Positions 17,177-25,291 of a DNA stretch of 48,540 nucleotides are shown here, piece by piece. Source of the stretch: Streptomyces roseus (GTDB lineage Bacteria > Actinomycetota > Actinomycetes > Streptomycetales > Streptomycetaceae); assembly GCF_001044425.1 (NCBI RefSeq), contig NZ_LFML01000061.1, forward strand, positions 1 through 48,540. Reading direction: 5' to 3'. The notes under the pieces are model-generated. The model worked only from the letters and a program-made list of their open reading frames with translations, was not told the DNA's origin and did no database searches. A program made the position numbers and the translations under genes. Position 1 is the first letter of the stretch. The number at the start of each line of letters is the position of its first letter.

Positions 17177-18193
17177 ATGGCGCCCCCGGAGCCCGCGGCC
17201 CATACCGGGCAAGGCACGGGCCGCGGGAGCGGCTACGACGTGCTCGTCCTCGGTGAGGTCCTCGTCGAGATCCACACGGACACCCCCCTGCGGGAAGCCG
17301 CCGACGGCGCCCCGGCCCGCATCTCCTACTCCGGCGACGCCCTCAACGCGGCGGCCGCAGCCGCGGCCGCCGGGGCCCGGACCGCCCTGCTCACCGTCGT
17401 CGGCGACGACGAGCTCAGCGTCCCGCTGCTGCGCCGCGCGGCCGCGCTCGGCGTGGACGTCGCCCACGTACACCGCGCCCCACGCCCCAACGGCGCCTAT
17501 CTGCTGGCCTCCGACACCGAGGGCGACCGGGAGTTCGTCTACTGGCGCGCCCACAGCGCCGGTTCCACCCTCTCCACCCCGCACATCGACTCCTGGCGGG
17601 AGCTGCTGACCGGCGCGCGGGCCCTCGTCACCAGCGGGATCACCGGCGCCCTGTCGGCGAGCAGCCGCGAGGCGGTCGTGGCCGCCGCCGAGACCGTCCA
17701 CGGGGCCGGCGGGCACGTCTCGTACGACCCCAACTTCCGCCCCCGCCTGACCGGACGGGCCGCGGCCCGCGAGCTGCTGGCCCGGATGGCCCCGCTGGCC
17801 GGGCTGCTGAAGACCTCCTGCCCGGCCGACGCCGAGGCGCTGGTCGGCGCCGCGGACCCGAGGGAGGCCGCCGCCCGCTACCGCGCCCTGGGCGCCCGTA
17901 CGGTCGTGGTGACCGCGGGCGCCGGCCGACTGCTGCTCGACGACGGGACGCGGGCGGAGTACCACCCCGTACCGGTCAACCCGGCTCCGGTGGACGCGAC
18001 CGGCGCCGGGGACTGCTTCACCGGCACCGCCACCGCCCGGCTCGCCCTCGGCGACCCGCTGGCCGAGGCCGTCGCGTACGGCATGGCGGCGGCCTCGCTG
18101 TCAGTGTCCGGGCGCGGCGGCACGGGCCGCGTCCCCGCCTTCGCCGAGACGGCGGCCCTGGCCGCCGCCCACCCGCTGGGCGGCTTCCGGTAG
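17177..18193 (+). CDS. kdgK: PfkB-family 2-keto-3-deoxygluconate kinase
   Basis: The 338-residue ribokinase-fold enzyme would phosphorylate KDG to KDPG, which the gene before it can cleave. Visible are the N-terminal VLGEVLVEI strand, the substrate-side SGDALNAAAAAAAAG segment (PfkB signature 1) and the C-terminal DATGAGDCFTGT (signature 2 with the catalytic Asp). Assignment to KDG rather than another sugar rests on the aldolase partner and the IclR regulator. ATG 17177 lies two bases after the aldolase stop, so translation is coupled. Confidence 0.85.
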   Translation: MAPPEPAAHTGQGTGRGSGYDVLVLGEVLVEIHTDTPLREAADGAPARISYSGDALNAAAAAAAAGARTALLTVVGDDELSVPLLRRAAALGVDVAHVHRAPRPNGAYLLASDTEGDREFVYWRAHSAGSTLSTPHIDSWRELLTGARALVTSGITGALSASSREAVVAAAETVHGAGGHVSYDPNFRPRLTGRAAARELLARMAPLAGLLKTSCPADAEALVGAADPREAAARYRALGARTVVVTAGAGRLLLDDGTRAEYHPVPVNPAPVDATGAGDCFTGTATARLALGDPLAEAVAYGMAAASLSVSGRGGTGRVPAFAETAALAAAHPLGGFR

Positions 18194-18269
18194 CGCTCTC
18201 TCCTCTGCGGACGCCGTGGGCGAGGTCGACGGCGCGGGGTGGGGACGGCATGGGGCGTTCGTGGTGGGA

Positions 18270-18306
18270 CGCCGCCGGACCGGAACGATTCCGCGGCCCG
18301 GCGGCG
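18270..18306. terminator. Hairpin between convergent kinase and chitinase genes
   Basis: A 13-bp stem with one mismatch (18270-18282 with 18294-18306) and an 11-base loop lies inside the 150-base gap between converging genes. Nothing else is visible in that gap. Confidence 0.5.
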
Positions 18307-18343
18307 CCGGTCGGGTGGGCCGTGCGGCGGGCGCCGCGGCCGG

Positions 18344-19669
18344 TCAGCGGCCGTGCAGGCCCCGGTCGACGGCCGTCATCAGCTCTCCGTCGGCCGTGTC
18401 CGCGTCCAGGGACCAGAACATCGCGCCGCCCAGGCCGTTCTCGCGGATGTACTCCGTCTTGGTCCGCAGTACCTGCGGGTCGTCGTACGTCCACAGGGTG
18501 CTGCCGTCGAACAGCCAGGCGTGGCCTTCCCGGCGGTCACGGTAGACCTTGTACCTGCCCGAATCGGCCAGCTTCTTCAGCGCCTTGTAGTCCTCGTACC
18601 CGGCGGCCCAGGTCGCCGGCGCCGGGCCCGTCGCGGGCCGGCCCATGCCGTCCCCGCCTCCGGTGACTCCGGTCCAGCCCTGCCCGTAGAAGGGCATGCC
18701 CATGACCAGTTTCTCGGCCGGGGCCCCGCGGTGGCGCCAGGCCTCCACGGTGCCGGCGACGCTGAAGTCACCGCGGGCGCGCAGGGCGGACTGCTGGGCG
18801 GTGACCGGCTCGCCGGAGACGTGGAAGTCGTAGCCCTGGAGGTTCACGAAGTCGAGGTCGCGCATGATGCGGCGGACGTCGAAGCCCGCGTCGATCTTGG
18901 CGGGGGCGGTCGGGACGAACGCCGTCAGCTCGTACTTCTGCTTCCGCTTCTGGCTGCGCGCGTACGCGTCGAGCTGCGTACGGAACTCCTTGACCAGCGC
19001 GGCGAAGTTCTCCCTGTCCTCCGGCCGGTACGCGGTGTCCGTGTCACCGGCCGAGCCGGGCCATTCCCAGTCGAGGTCGATCCCGTCGAAGAGGCCGGCC
19101 GCCGCGCCGGCCCCGCCGCGGGCGCCGTCCTGCGGCAGGTTGCCCTTGATGTAAAGGTCGATGCACGACTGGACGAGGGCCTTGCGGGAGGCCGGGGTGA
19201 GCGCGGCGTCCGAGAAGTGCGTCGACCAGCTCCAACCGCCGAGGGAGAGAAGGACCTTGAGGCCGGGGTGCTTGGCCTTGAGCTCGCGCAGCTGGTTGAA
19301 GTTCCCGGCGAGCGGCTGCTCGGCGCTGTCGGCGACGCCGTCCACGGAGTTCGCGGCGTCGAGCGGGCGCACGTAGTCGGCCCAGGCGTCGGCCTCGCCC
19401 GGCACGTTGCCGGTGAAGCACCTGCCCTCCGCGCTGATGTTGCCGAAGGCGTAGTTGATGTGGGTGAGCTTGCCTGCGGTGCCGCTCGTCTCCAGGTCCT
19501 GGACCTGGAAGTCCCGTCCGTACACGCCCCATTGGGTGAAGTACCCGACCCGCTTGTATGAGCGGTCGTGCCCGCCGTCGGCCTGCGCGGCCGCGGCGGG
19601 TGCGAGGGCGGTGAGCAGGGAGAGGGAACAGGCGGCGACGGCCAGCCTGCCGGACATGCTGCGGCGCAT
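18344..19669 (-). CDS. Secreted GH18 chitinase
   Basis: This 441-residue enzyme hydrolyses chitin outside the cell. A Sec signal peptide (MRRSMSGRLAV...ending near AAAQA, about residue 30) is followed directly by one GH18 barrel. The catalytic DGIDLDWEWPG gives Asp195, Asp198, Asp200 and the proton donor Glu202. SLGGWSWS, MGMPFYGQGW and FWSLDAD are further GH18 hallmarks. No chitin-binding or fibronectin module is present. ATG 19669 has AAGGAAG seven bases upstream; the frame is open to 19903 but that part reads as non-coding. A dre-like site 61 bases upstream points to DasR control by GlcNAc status. Confidence 0.93.
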   Translation of the reverse strand: MRRSMSGRLAVAACSLSLLTALAPAAAAQADGGHDRSYKRVGYFTQWGVYGRDFQVQDLETSGTAGKLTHINYAFGNISAEGRCFTGNVPGEADAWADYVRPLDAANSVDGVADSAEQPLAGNFNQLRELKAKHPGLKVLLSLGGWSWSTHFSDAALTPASRKALVQSCIDLYIKGNLPQDGARGGAGAAAGLFDGIDLDWEWPGSAGDTDTAYRPEDRENFAALVKEFRTQLDAYARSQKRKQKYELTAFVPTAPAKIDAGFDVRRIMRDLDFVNLQGYDFHVSGEPVTAQQSALRARGDFSVAGTVEAWRHRGAPAEKLVMGMPFYGQGWTGVTGGGDGMGRPATGPAPATWAAGYEDYKALKKLADSGRYKVYRDRREGHAWLFDGSTLWTYDDPQVLRTKTEYIRENGLGGAMFWSLDADTADGELMTAVDRGLHGR

Positions 19670-19729
19670 GGGCTTCCTTTGCGGGGGCGGGAGCGGTGCG
19701 GGACGCGTGCGCGGTGCATGCCGGAAACT

Positions 19730-19745
19730 ATTGGTCTGGACCATC
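19730..19745. promoter_or_regulatory. DasR-responsive element (dre) upstream of chitinase
   Basis: ATTGGTCTGGACCATC matches the palindromic dre consensus ACTGGTCTAGACCACT, with the 12-base core TGGTCTGGACCA differing at one central base. It sits 61-76 bases before the chitinase ATG, where the paired direct repeats of Streptomyces chitinase promoters lie. DasR is a GntR-type repressor released by GlcN-6-P or GlcNAc-6-P. Confidence 0.85.
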
Positions 19746-19809
19746 TGGGTCAAGGGGGCGTGCGCAACCCGGCCGGGGCGGGGACGCGGTGACCGGCGGC
19801 GCCCCGCCA

Positions 19810-19863
19810 CCCGTTGGGCTCCGCCATCCGGCTGGGCTCCGCCACCCCGCTGGACTCCGCCGC
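19810..19863. repeat. Three imperfect 18-bp tandem repeats
   Basis: Units CCCGTTGGGCTCCGCCAT, CCGGCTGGGCTCCGCCAC and CCCGCTGGACTCCGCCGC lie head to tail, with a weaker fourth unit after them. They are in the 280-base non-coding gap between the chitinase start and tRNA-Trp. No role is apparent. Confidence 0.7.
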
Positions 19864-19949
19864 CCCGCCGGGCGCCCGAACTTCCACCCGCTTGACGCAT
19901 CAATGCATTTGGAACTCCCGGCCGCTCCGTGTCAGAGTTTCCCCAGCGA

Positions 19950-20023
19950 AGGGGCGTAGCTCAGCTGGTCAGAGCGTCGGTCTCCAAAACCGCAGGCCGC
20001 AGGTTCGAATCCTGCCGCCCCTG
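19950..20023 (+). tRNA. tRNA-Trp (anticodon CCA)
   Basis: A full cloverleaf can be drawn: acceptor AGGGGCG/CGCCCCT, D-stem GCTC/GAGC, anticodon loop CTCCAAA with CCA at 19984-19986, and T-arm GCAGG-TTCGAAT-CCTGC with discriminator G. The 3' CCA is not encoded (GCA follows), as is frequent in Streptomyces. The top pair of the anticodon stem (27-43) is T opposite C, a mismatch. Confidence 0.93.
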
Positions 20024-20041
20024 CAAGCAGTACACGGCATC

Positions 20042-20070
20042 GGGCCCGTCCCCACGAAGGGGGCGGGCCC
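20042..20070 (+). terminator. Hairpin terminator after tRNA-Trp
   Basis: A 12-bp stem (one G-U pair) between GGGCCCGTCCCC (20042-20053) and 20059-20070 with loop ACGAA lies 18 bases past the tRNA. It separates the tRNA from the riboswitch leader. Confidence 0.75.
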
Positions 20071-20115
20071 GACGCCGTTTCGTGATCGTCTGGCAGACTG
20101 GGGCGAACCACCCCA

Positions 20116-20212
20116 GGCGGTGCAGGACAGGAAACCGGTGCGAATCCGGTGCGGTCCCGCCACTGTGACCGGACCCCGCGCGGGTCCGGAAGTCAGACAC
20201 TGACGCATCGCC
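20116..20212 (+). ncRNA. Cobalamin (B12) riboswitch
   Basis: The core carries the B12-box signatures: CAGGAAACCGGTGCGAATCC, then GTCCCGCCACTGTGACCGG, and AGTCAGACACTGACGC. Helix P1 closes GGCGGTGC (20116-20123) with GCATCGCC (20205-20212), with one G-U pair. The leader ends at the btuF-like ATG (20259). Just before that start are a small hairpin (GGGGA 20228 / TCCCC 20243) and the ribosome binding site GGAGAGG. GCCTCT (20210-20215) at the aptamer's 3' edge can pair with AGAGGC (20247-20252), so control is probably at translation. Confidence 0.92.
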
Positions 20213-20258
20213 TCTTCACGTCGACCAGGGGACGAGGATCCCCCGGAGAGGCTTCGCC

Positions 20259-21248
20259 ATGCCGCGTTCCCGCGCCGTTCTGCGCGCCCTTGTCCCCCTC
20301 GCGCTCCTGATACCCCTGGCCGCCTGCGGCGGTACGCCCCCGGCCGGCGGCGGGGGCGCGGCCGGGGCGGCCGCGCCGGGGTTCCCGTACACCGTCACCA
20401 ACTGCGGTGTCAGCAGCACCTACCAGGCCCCGCCCCGGCGGGCCGTCACCATGAACCAGCACGCCACCGAGATGCTGCTGGCCCTCGGCCTCCAGGACAG
20501 GATGGCCGCGACGGCGTACCTCGACGACTCCGTACTGCCGGCCTACCGGCCCGCCTACGACAGGATCAAGGTGCTCGCCGAGGAGTACCCCTCCAAGGAG
20601 GTCCTCCTCGGCGCCGACCCGGACTTCGTCTACGGCGGGTACGCGAGCGCCTTCGACAAGGCGCAGGGGCGCGACCGGGAGGGACTCGCCAAGGCCGGGA
20701 TCAACTCCCGGCTCAGCGTGGAGTACTGCGGCACCGGCCCCGTCGGTCTCGAAGAGCTGAAGACCGAGATCACCGAGGTCGCGCGGACCTTCGGCGTGCC
20801 CGAACGCGGGGCGCGCCTCATCGAGGACGAACAGCGGCGCATCGACGCCGTCACCGCCCGCGTCAAGGACAAGGCCAAGCCGAACGTCTTCGTCTACGAC
20901 TCCGGCGAGGGCACCGCCTTCACCTCGGGCGGAAACGGCATCGGCAACGAGATCGTCTCCCTCGCCGGCGGGACGAACACCTTCGCCGACCTGGGGGACA
21001 CCTTCGGTGACGTGTCGTGGGAGAAGGTCATCGAGCGGCGGCCCGAGGTCGTCCTCGTCTACGACTACGGCGGCACCACCGTCGAAGCCAAGAAGCAGCG
21101 CCTGTTGAACGATCCCGCGCTGGCCGAGGTTCCCGCGATCAAGAACAAGCGGTTCGTGGTGCTGCCCCTGTCCTCGGCCGTCCTCGGCGTGCGCGTCGCC
21201 GAGGCCGTGGAGTCCCTGGGCCGCCAGCTCCACCCCGACGCCGCGTGA
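20259..21248 (+). CDS. btuF: Cobalamin/corrinoid ABC transporter substrate-binding lipoprotein
   Basis: This 329-residue FecB/BtuF-type binding protein is anchored outside the membrane. The lipobox LAAC places the lipid on Cys23 after a clean signal peptide. A helical-backbone binding fold follows (TMNQHATEMLLALGL, VLLGADPDFVYGGYAS, VFVYDSGEGTAFTSGGNGIGNEIV). Family membership alone would also allow an iron-siderophore ligand. The cobalamin riboswitch just upstream makes corrinoids far more likely. The stop overlaps the permease GTG (GTGA). Confidence 0.88.
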   Translation: MPRSRAVLRALVPLALLIPLAACGGTPPAGGGGAAGAAAPGFPYTVTNCGVSSTYQAPPRRAVTMNQHATEMLLALGLQDRMAATAYLDDSVLPAYRPAYDRIKVLAEEYPSKEVLLGADPDFVYGGYASAFDKAQGRDREGLAKAGINSRLSVEYCGTGPVGLEELKTEITEVARTFGVPERGARLIEDEQRRIDAVTARVKDKAKPNVFVYDSGEGTAFTSGGNGIGNEIVSLAGGTNTFADLGDTFGDVSWEKVIERRPEVVLVYDYGGTTVEAKKQRLLNDPALAEVPAIKNKRFVVLPLSSAVLGVRVAEAVESLGRQLHPDAA

Positions 21249-22294
21249 GCCGCCCCCGCACGCCCACCGCGGTGGTGCTCCTGTCCGCGGCGCTCCTCGC
21301 GTCCGCCGTCGCGGGCCTGGCCCTGGGACCGGTACGGATCGCCCCCGGCCAGGTCCTGGACATCGTGCTCGGCGGACCCGGGGCGCGCACCGGGGCGTTC
21401 GCCTCCATCGTGTGGGACGTGCGGATGCCGCGCGTACTGCTCGGGGCGGTCGTCGGAGCCGGGCTGGCCGTGGCCGGGACCGTCCTGCAGGCCCTCGTAC
21501 GCAACCAGCTCGCCGATCCCTTCCTGCTGGGGGCCTCCTCCGGGGCTTCGCTGGGCGCGGTCCTCGTCATCGTCCTCGGGGCGGGAGCGGCGGGAACAGC
21601 GGGGGCGCTCGGCGGGATCGGCGCCCTGAGCGTTCCGGCCGCCGCGTTCGCCGGATCGATGGGCGCGCTCGTCGCCGTCTACGCCATGGCCCGGCGCGGC
21701 GGCACCATGACCACCGGGCGGCTGATCCTCGCCGGAGTCGCCGTCCAGTACGTCCTGTCCGCGCTCACCAGCCTGGTGCTGGTGCTCGCCGCGCACCCCG
21801 ACCAGATACGGTCCGTCCTGTTCTGGACCCTGGGGGGCCTGGGCGGCGCCCGCTGGGACGAACTGGCCCTGCCCGCCACGGCCCTGCTCGTCGGCACCGC
21901 CCTGCTGACCGCGCTCGCCCGGCCGCTCGACCTGCTCCTGGCGGGGGAGGAGGGCGCGCGGACCCTCGGTCTGGACACCGGGCTTTTCCGCGCCGCCGTC
22001 TTCGTCCTGACCTCCCTCGTCATCGGCGTGCTCGTCGCCTACAGCGGCGCCATCGGCTTCGTCGGGCTGATGGTCCCGCACGCCGCCCGGATGGCCGTCG
22101 GCGCCGGGCACCGGGCGCTGCTGCCCGTGGCCGCGCTGGGCGGGGCCGTGTTCCTGACCCTGGCCGACCTGCTCGCCCGTACGGCCGCGGCGCCCGAGGA
22201 GATACCGGTCGGCGTGGTCACCGCGCTCGTCGGCGGACCGTTCTTCCTGTGGATGCTGCGCCGCTCCACGCGGGTCGAGGGGGTGGCCGGATGA
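21245..22294 (+). CDS. btuC: FecCD-type cobalamin ABC permease
   Basis: The 349-residue inner-membrane permease has the roughly ten helices of the BtuC/FecCD family. Signatures include WDVRMPRVLLGAVVGAGLAVAG, NQLADPFLLGASSGASLG, FWTLGGLGGARW and the coupling region GFVGLMVPHAARM. The GTG at 21245 is fixed by the GTGA overlap with the binding-protein stop. The open frame extends upstream only as a shadow of that gene. It is the second gene of the riboswitch-led operon. Confidence 0.9.
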   Translation: MSRPRTPTAVVLLSAALLASAVAGLALGPVRIAPGQVLDIVLGGPGARTGAFASIVWDVRMPRVLLGAVVGAGLAVAGTVLQALVRNQLADPFLLGASSGASLGAVLVIVLGAGAAGTAGALGGIGALSVPAAAFAGSMGALVAVYAMARRGGTMTTGRLILAGVAVQYVLSALTSLVLVLAAHPDQIRSVLFWTLGGLGGARWDELALPATALLVGTALLTALARPLDLLLAGEEGARTLGLDTGLFRAAVFVLTSLVIGVLVAYSGAIGFVGLMVPHAARMAVGAGHRALLPVAALGGAVFLTLADLLARTAAAPEEIPVGVVTALVGGPFFLWMLRRSTRVEGVAG

Positions 22295-23115
22295 GCGGCC
22301 GCCGGCCCGTGGAACTCGCCGTGGAGGCCGTGCGTTACTCCGTCGAAGGGCACACGCTGCTCCACGGGGTGGACCTCGCCGCCCGCCCCGGCGAGACGGT
22401 CGGAGTGGTCGGGCCCAACGGCAGCGGGAAGACCACGCTGCTGCGCTGCGTCTACGGCGCCCTGCGGCCCACCGCCGGCCGGGTGCTGCTGGACGGCGCG
22501 GACGCGGCGGGGCTGGGCGCCAAGGACCGGGCGCGCCGGGTCGCGGTGGTCCCGCAGGACGCCGCGGGCACCTTCGGACTGACCGTCCGCGAGGTGGTCG
22601 CGATGGGCCGCAGCCCGCACAAGCGGTTCTGGGAGCAGGACGGCCCCGACGACGTGCGCCGCGTCGCCGAGGCCCTGGAGACCGTGGGCGCGGGCGACTT
22701 CGCGGACCGCCCCTACGACGGGCTCTCCGGCGGGGAGCGGCAGCGCGCCCTGGTGGCCCGCGCCCTCGTCCAGGACCCGGGCCTGCTCGCCCTCGACGAG
22801 CCGACGAACCACCTGGACATCCGCTACCAGCTGGAGGTCCTCGGCCTGGTCCGCGCCCTGCCCGCCACCGCCCTGCTCGTACTGCACGACCTCAACCTGG
22901 CGGCCTCGTACTGCGACCGCCTGTACGTCCTGTCGGGCGGCCGGGTGGCGGCCTCGGGAACCCCGGCGCAGGTGCTGACCGAGGAGCTGCTGGCCGAGGT
23001 GTACGGGGTCCGCACCCGCGTCACCACCCACCCGGCCACCGCCGCCCCCAACATCGTCTACCTCCCGCCCGGCGGGCACCGGGCGGAAGGCGGAGGCCCC
23101 GGGCGGGCCGGCTAG
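22291..23115 (+). CDS. btuD: Cobalamin ABC transporter ATP-binding protein
   Basis: This 274-residue ATPase powers the BtuC permease. It shows Walker A GPNGSGKTT, Q-loop VVPQD, signature LSGGERQRALVARAL, Walker B LLALDEPTNHLD and H-loop VLHDLN. The start ATG overlaps the permease stop in ATGA. The stop codon TAG shares bases with the stop of the opposing VOC gene inside a 16-bp palindrome (23106-23121), which can also act as a small hairpin. Confidence 0.92.
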   Translation: MSGRRPVELAVEAVRYSVEGHTLLHGVDLAARPGETVGVVGPNGSGKTTLLRCVYGALRPTAGRVLLDGADAAGLGAKDRARRVAVVPQDAAGTFGLTVREVVAMGRSPHKRFWEQDGPDDVRRVAEALETVGAGDFADRPYDGLSGGERQRALVARALVQDPGLLALDEPTNHLDIRYQLEVLGLVRALPATALLVLHDLNLAASYCDRLYVLSGGRVAASGTPAQVLTEELLAEVYGVRTRVTTHPATAAPNIVYLPPGGHRAEGGGPGRAG

Positions 23116-23510
23116 CCGGCCGCCGGCTCCTGGTAGCCGTACGGGCGGGTGATGATCTCCATTCCGTGGCCCGACGGGTCGAGGAAGTAGACGCCGCGAC
23201 CGCCATCGTTGTGGTTGATCTCGCCGGGACGCTTCATGTGGGGGTCGGCGAAGTACGGGATCCCGCCCGCCCGGATCCTCGCGAACGAGGCGTCGAACTC
23301 CTCCTCGGAGACGAGGAAGGCGTAGTGCTGGACGGCGAGGGAGTCGGCCGGGACGGTCGCGAAGTCGAGGGTGACGCCGTTGGCGGTCTCGACGGGGACG
23401 AACGGGCCCCACTCCGTCCCGACCTCAAGGCCGAGGACGTCCGCCAGGAAGGCGGCGGCCTCCCGGTTGTTCCGGGAGTGGACGATCGTGTGGTTCAGCT
23501 GGACTGACAT
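23112..23510 (-). CDS. VOC-superfamily (glyoxalase/dioxygenase-like) protein
   Basis: The 132-residue protein has the paired beta-alpha-beta-beta-beta modules of the vicinal oxygen chelate fold: LNHTIVHSRNNREAAAFLAD at the start, and FLDPSGHGMEIITRPYG at the end, which supplies the typical metal-ligand Glu. Candidate ligands are His8, His68 and Glu124 by position. The substrate cannot be assigned; such proteins include lyases, dioxygenases and drug-binding proteins. ATG 23510 has GGAGG nine bases upstream. Confidence 0.8.
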   Translation of the reverse strand: MSVQLNHTIVHSRNNREAAAFLADVLGLEVGTEWGPFVPVETANGVTLDFATVPADSLAVQHYAFLVSEEEFDASFARIRAGGIPYFADPHMKRPGEINHNDGGRGVYFLDPSGHGMEIITRPYGYQEPAAG

Positions 23511-23595
23511 GAGTGAATGCCTCCGCAAGGCACATCACGGGCACCTCCATGCCTCACCCGGTCGGTGACCGACACGCGATGCCGTGATCCCGATC

Positions 23596-25224
23596 CTAGG
23601 GGGTGGCCCGGTTGGGGTACACCGCCTTCACGTTGTCCTGTGCGGGGTGGGTGCGCCCCGCCGGGCCCGCCGCGAACGCCCGCAGCAGGTTCTCCGTGAC
23701 CCGGGTGGTCAGCGCGCCCGCCTTCGCGTCGAGGCCGTGGTTGGCGCCGCTGCGGCCGTCGCCCGTCGCGTCCAGCGCCTCCACCCACCGCATGGTCCCG
23801 GTCGCGAAGACGCCCGCGCCGCTGGGTGTCGTGTAGTACGCCGTGTCCTGGTGGCTGGGCCGGCCCTCGCACACCACGGGGGAGTGGGCCAGTATCTCGA
23901 TCGGGCGGGGCGTCGGGAAGCCGGTGTCGACCTTGTCGTACTCCACCCCCACCAGGTGGGCGAAGCGGTCCCCGGCTTTCACTCCGGTGCCCTCGAACAG
24001 CCAGTGGCCCGGCTGGGTCACCACGTACGGGGCGTCCACCGGGTAGCCGTCGTAGATCACGCCGAGCAGCGAGCTCTCCGGGTCGGCGCCCGGCGCCGAG
24101 CGGAAGTCGACGGTGGCAGGCTGTCCGCGCTTGAACCCGGGGTCCTGGTCGTAGGCGGACTTGTAGCAGACCACCGTGCGGTCCGGTCCGAGGCCGGAGG
24201 GCTCCAGCCGGATCCGGCGGAAGCAGCAGTTCGCGCCGAGGATCGCGATGTTGGTCCCGGCGTCCCGGGCGGCGGTGAAATGGGCCCGCTGTTCGGGCGA
24301 CCAGTACTCGTCGTGTCCGAGGGACAGGACCGCCGCGGCCCCTTCCAGCAAGCGCTTCTCCCGGGCCACGTCGGTGGTCGTCGCGTAGGCGAGGGGTATG
24401 CCGAGCCGTTCGGCGAGGGCGAGCAGCGGAGCCTCGTAGACGAGGAACAGGCCCGCGCCGTCGTCGTACTCGTACGGCCGGTCGAACGTGACCGCGAGGG
24501 AGCGCGAGGCGTAGCCGCCGCTGGGGCCGTCATAACTGCCGTAGCCGCCCCACCGGTTGTACGCCTGCCAGGTCGCCACCGCGTTCACGACGACGGTACG
24601 GCCGGCGCTCGCCGCCGAGCGGACGGTCACCGGGACGAAGCGCTGGCCTTCGGCGCCCTGTGCGTCGAGCCGCAGCAGATAGCAGCCCTCGGGCCAGTTC
24701 TTGGTGTCCACGGTGGTGGTGCGGGGCCACCGGGCGGAGACCATCCGGGTCGCGGGATCCACCGTGTGCTCCGGCTGGCGCACGCCGGGCAGCGCCTCGG
24801 ACCGCCACACCAGGCGGGCCCGGGCGCCGCCGTACCAGCCCATCCGATAGGCGGAGACGGTGAACCGGGGCGCGGTGGTGGATACGTGCAGGCCGAAGGA
24901 CTCGCCGGGCAGCACGCTGACCTTGTCGGCGAAGCCCTCGATGGCCCGCGCGGGCCCCGCCTTGGTGACGTGCCAATCGGCGTGCCCCGGCTTGGCGTTC
25001 TCGGCCTTGACGTCGAAGCCGGCCGGTCCGCCCTTCCCCGCCGCCGCGTCGGGCGTCGCCGCCTTGCCCCCGTCCGTTCCCGCCGCCCCGTGGCCGGCTC
25101 CGCCCGCGCAGCCGGCCGCGGCCCCGAGTCCGGCGGCGGTGGCCGCTCCCGTCGCGAGCGCGAGGAACCGCCGCCTGTCCGCGCCGCCACCGTCGCCGGG
25201 CCCGGCTATGTGCTCCTGATCCAT
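23596..25224 (-). CDS. Tat-exported lipoprotein with N,N-dimethylformamidase beta-subunit-like domain
   Basis: A protein of about 542 residues. The N-terminus carries both a twin-arginine motif (DRRRFLALATG) and a lipobox-like AAGC, so it is probably a Tat-exported lipoprotein. The body matches the DMFase large-subunit C-terminal-like domain (NRWGGYGSYDG, LSLGHDEYWSPEQRAHF, ILGANCCFRRIR, GTMRWVEALD), related to amidohydrolase and glutamine-amidotransferase-like folds. The small DMFase subunit is not encoded nearby, so dimethylformamide hydrolysis should not be assumed; the substrate is unknown. ATG 25224 is taken; a GTG three codons earlier (25233) is an alternative, and neither has a clear ribosome site. 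Confidence 0.78.
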   Translation of the reverse strand: MDQEHIAGPGDGGGADRRRFLALATGAATAAGLGAAAGCAGGAGHGAAGTDGGKAATPDAAAGKGGPAGFDVKAENAKPGHADWHVTKAGPARAIEGFADKVSVLPGESFGLHVSTTAPRFTVSAYRMGWYGGARARLVWRSEALPGVRQPEHTVDPATRMVSARWPRTTTVDTKNWPEGCYLLRLDAQGAEGQRFVPVTVRSAASAGRTVVVNAVATWQAYNRWGGYGSYDGPSGGYASRSLAVTFDRPYEYDDGAGLFLVYEAPLLALAERLGIPLAYATTTDVAREKRLLEGAAAVLSLGHDEYWSPEQRAHFTAARDAGTNIAILGANCCFRRIRLEPSGLGPDRTVVCYKSAYDQDPGFKRGQPATVDFRSAPGADPESSLLGVIYDGYPVDAPYVVTQPGHWLFEGTGVKAGDRFAHLVGVEYDKVDTGFPTPRPIEILAHSPVVCEGRPSHQDTAYYTTPSGAGVFATGTMRWVEALDATGDGRSGANHGLDAKAGALTTRVTENLLRAFAAGPAGRTHPAQDNVKAVYPNRATP

Positions 25225-25291
25225 GGAGAGCACGTTATGTGACGCTTGAAGCCCTTCTCCTACCGGCCCGGCTGCCCGCCCAGGTCTTCCC

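Noticed and set aside
18194..18343. Searched the kinase-chitinase gap for a small gene.
   Set aside because: Only a hairpin is visible; short frames there lack a ribosome site and sensible composition.
19892..19920. TTGACG upstream of tRNA-Trp as a promoter -35 box.
   Set aside because: No acceptable -10 hexamer follows at 16-19 bases.
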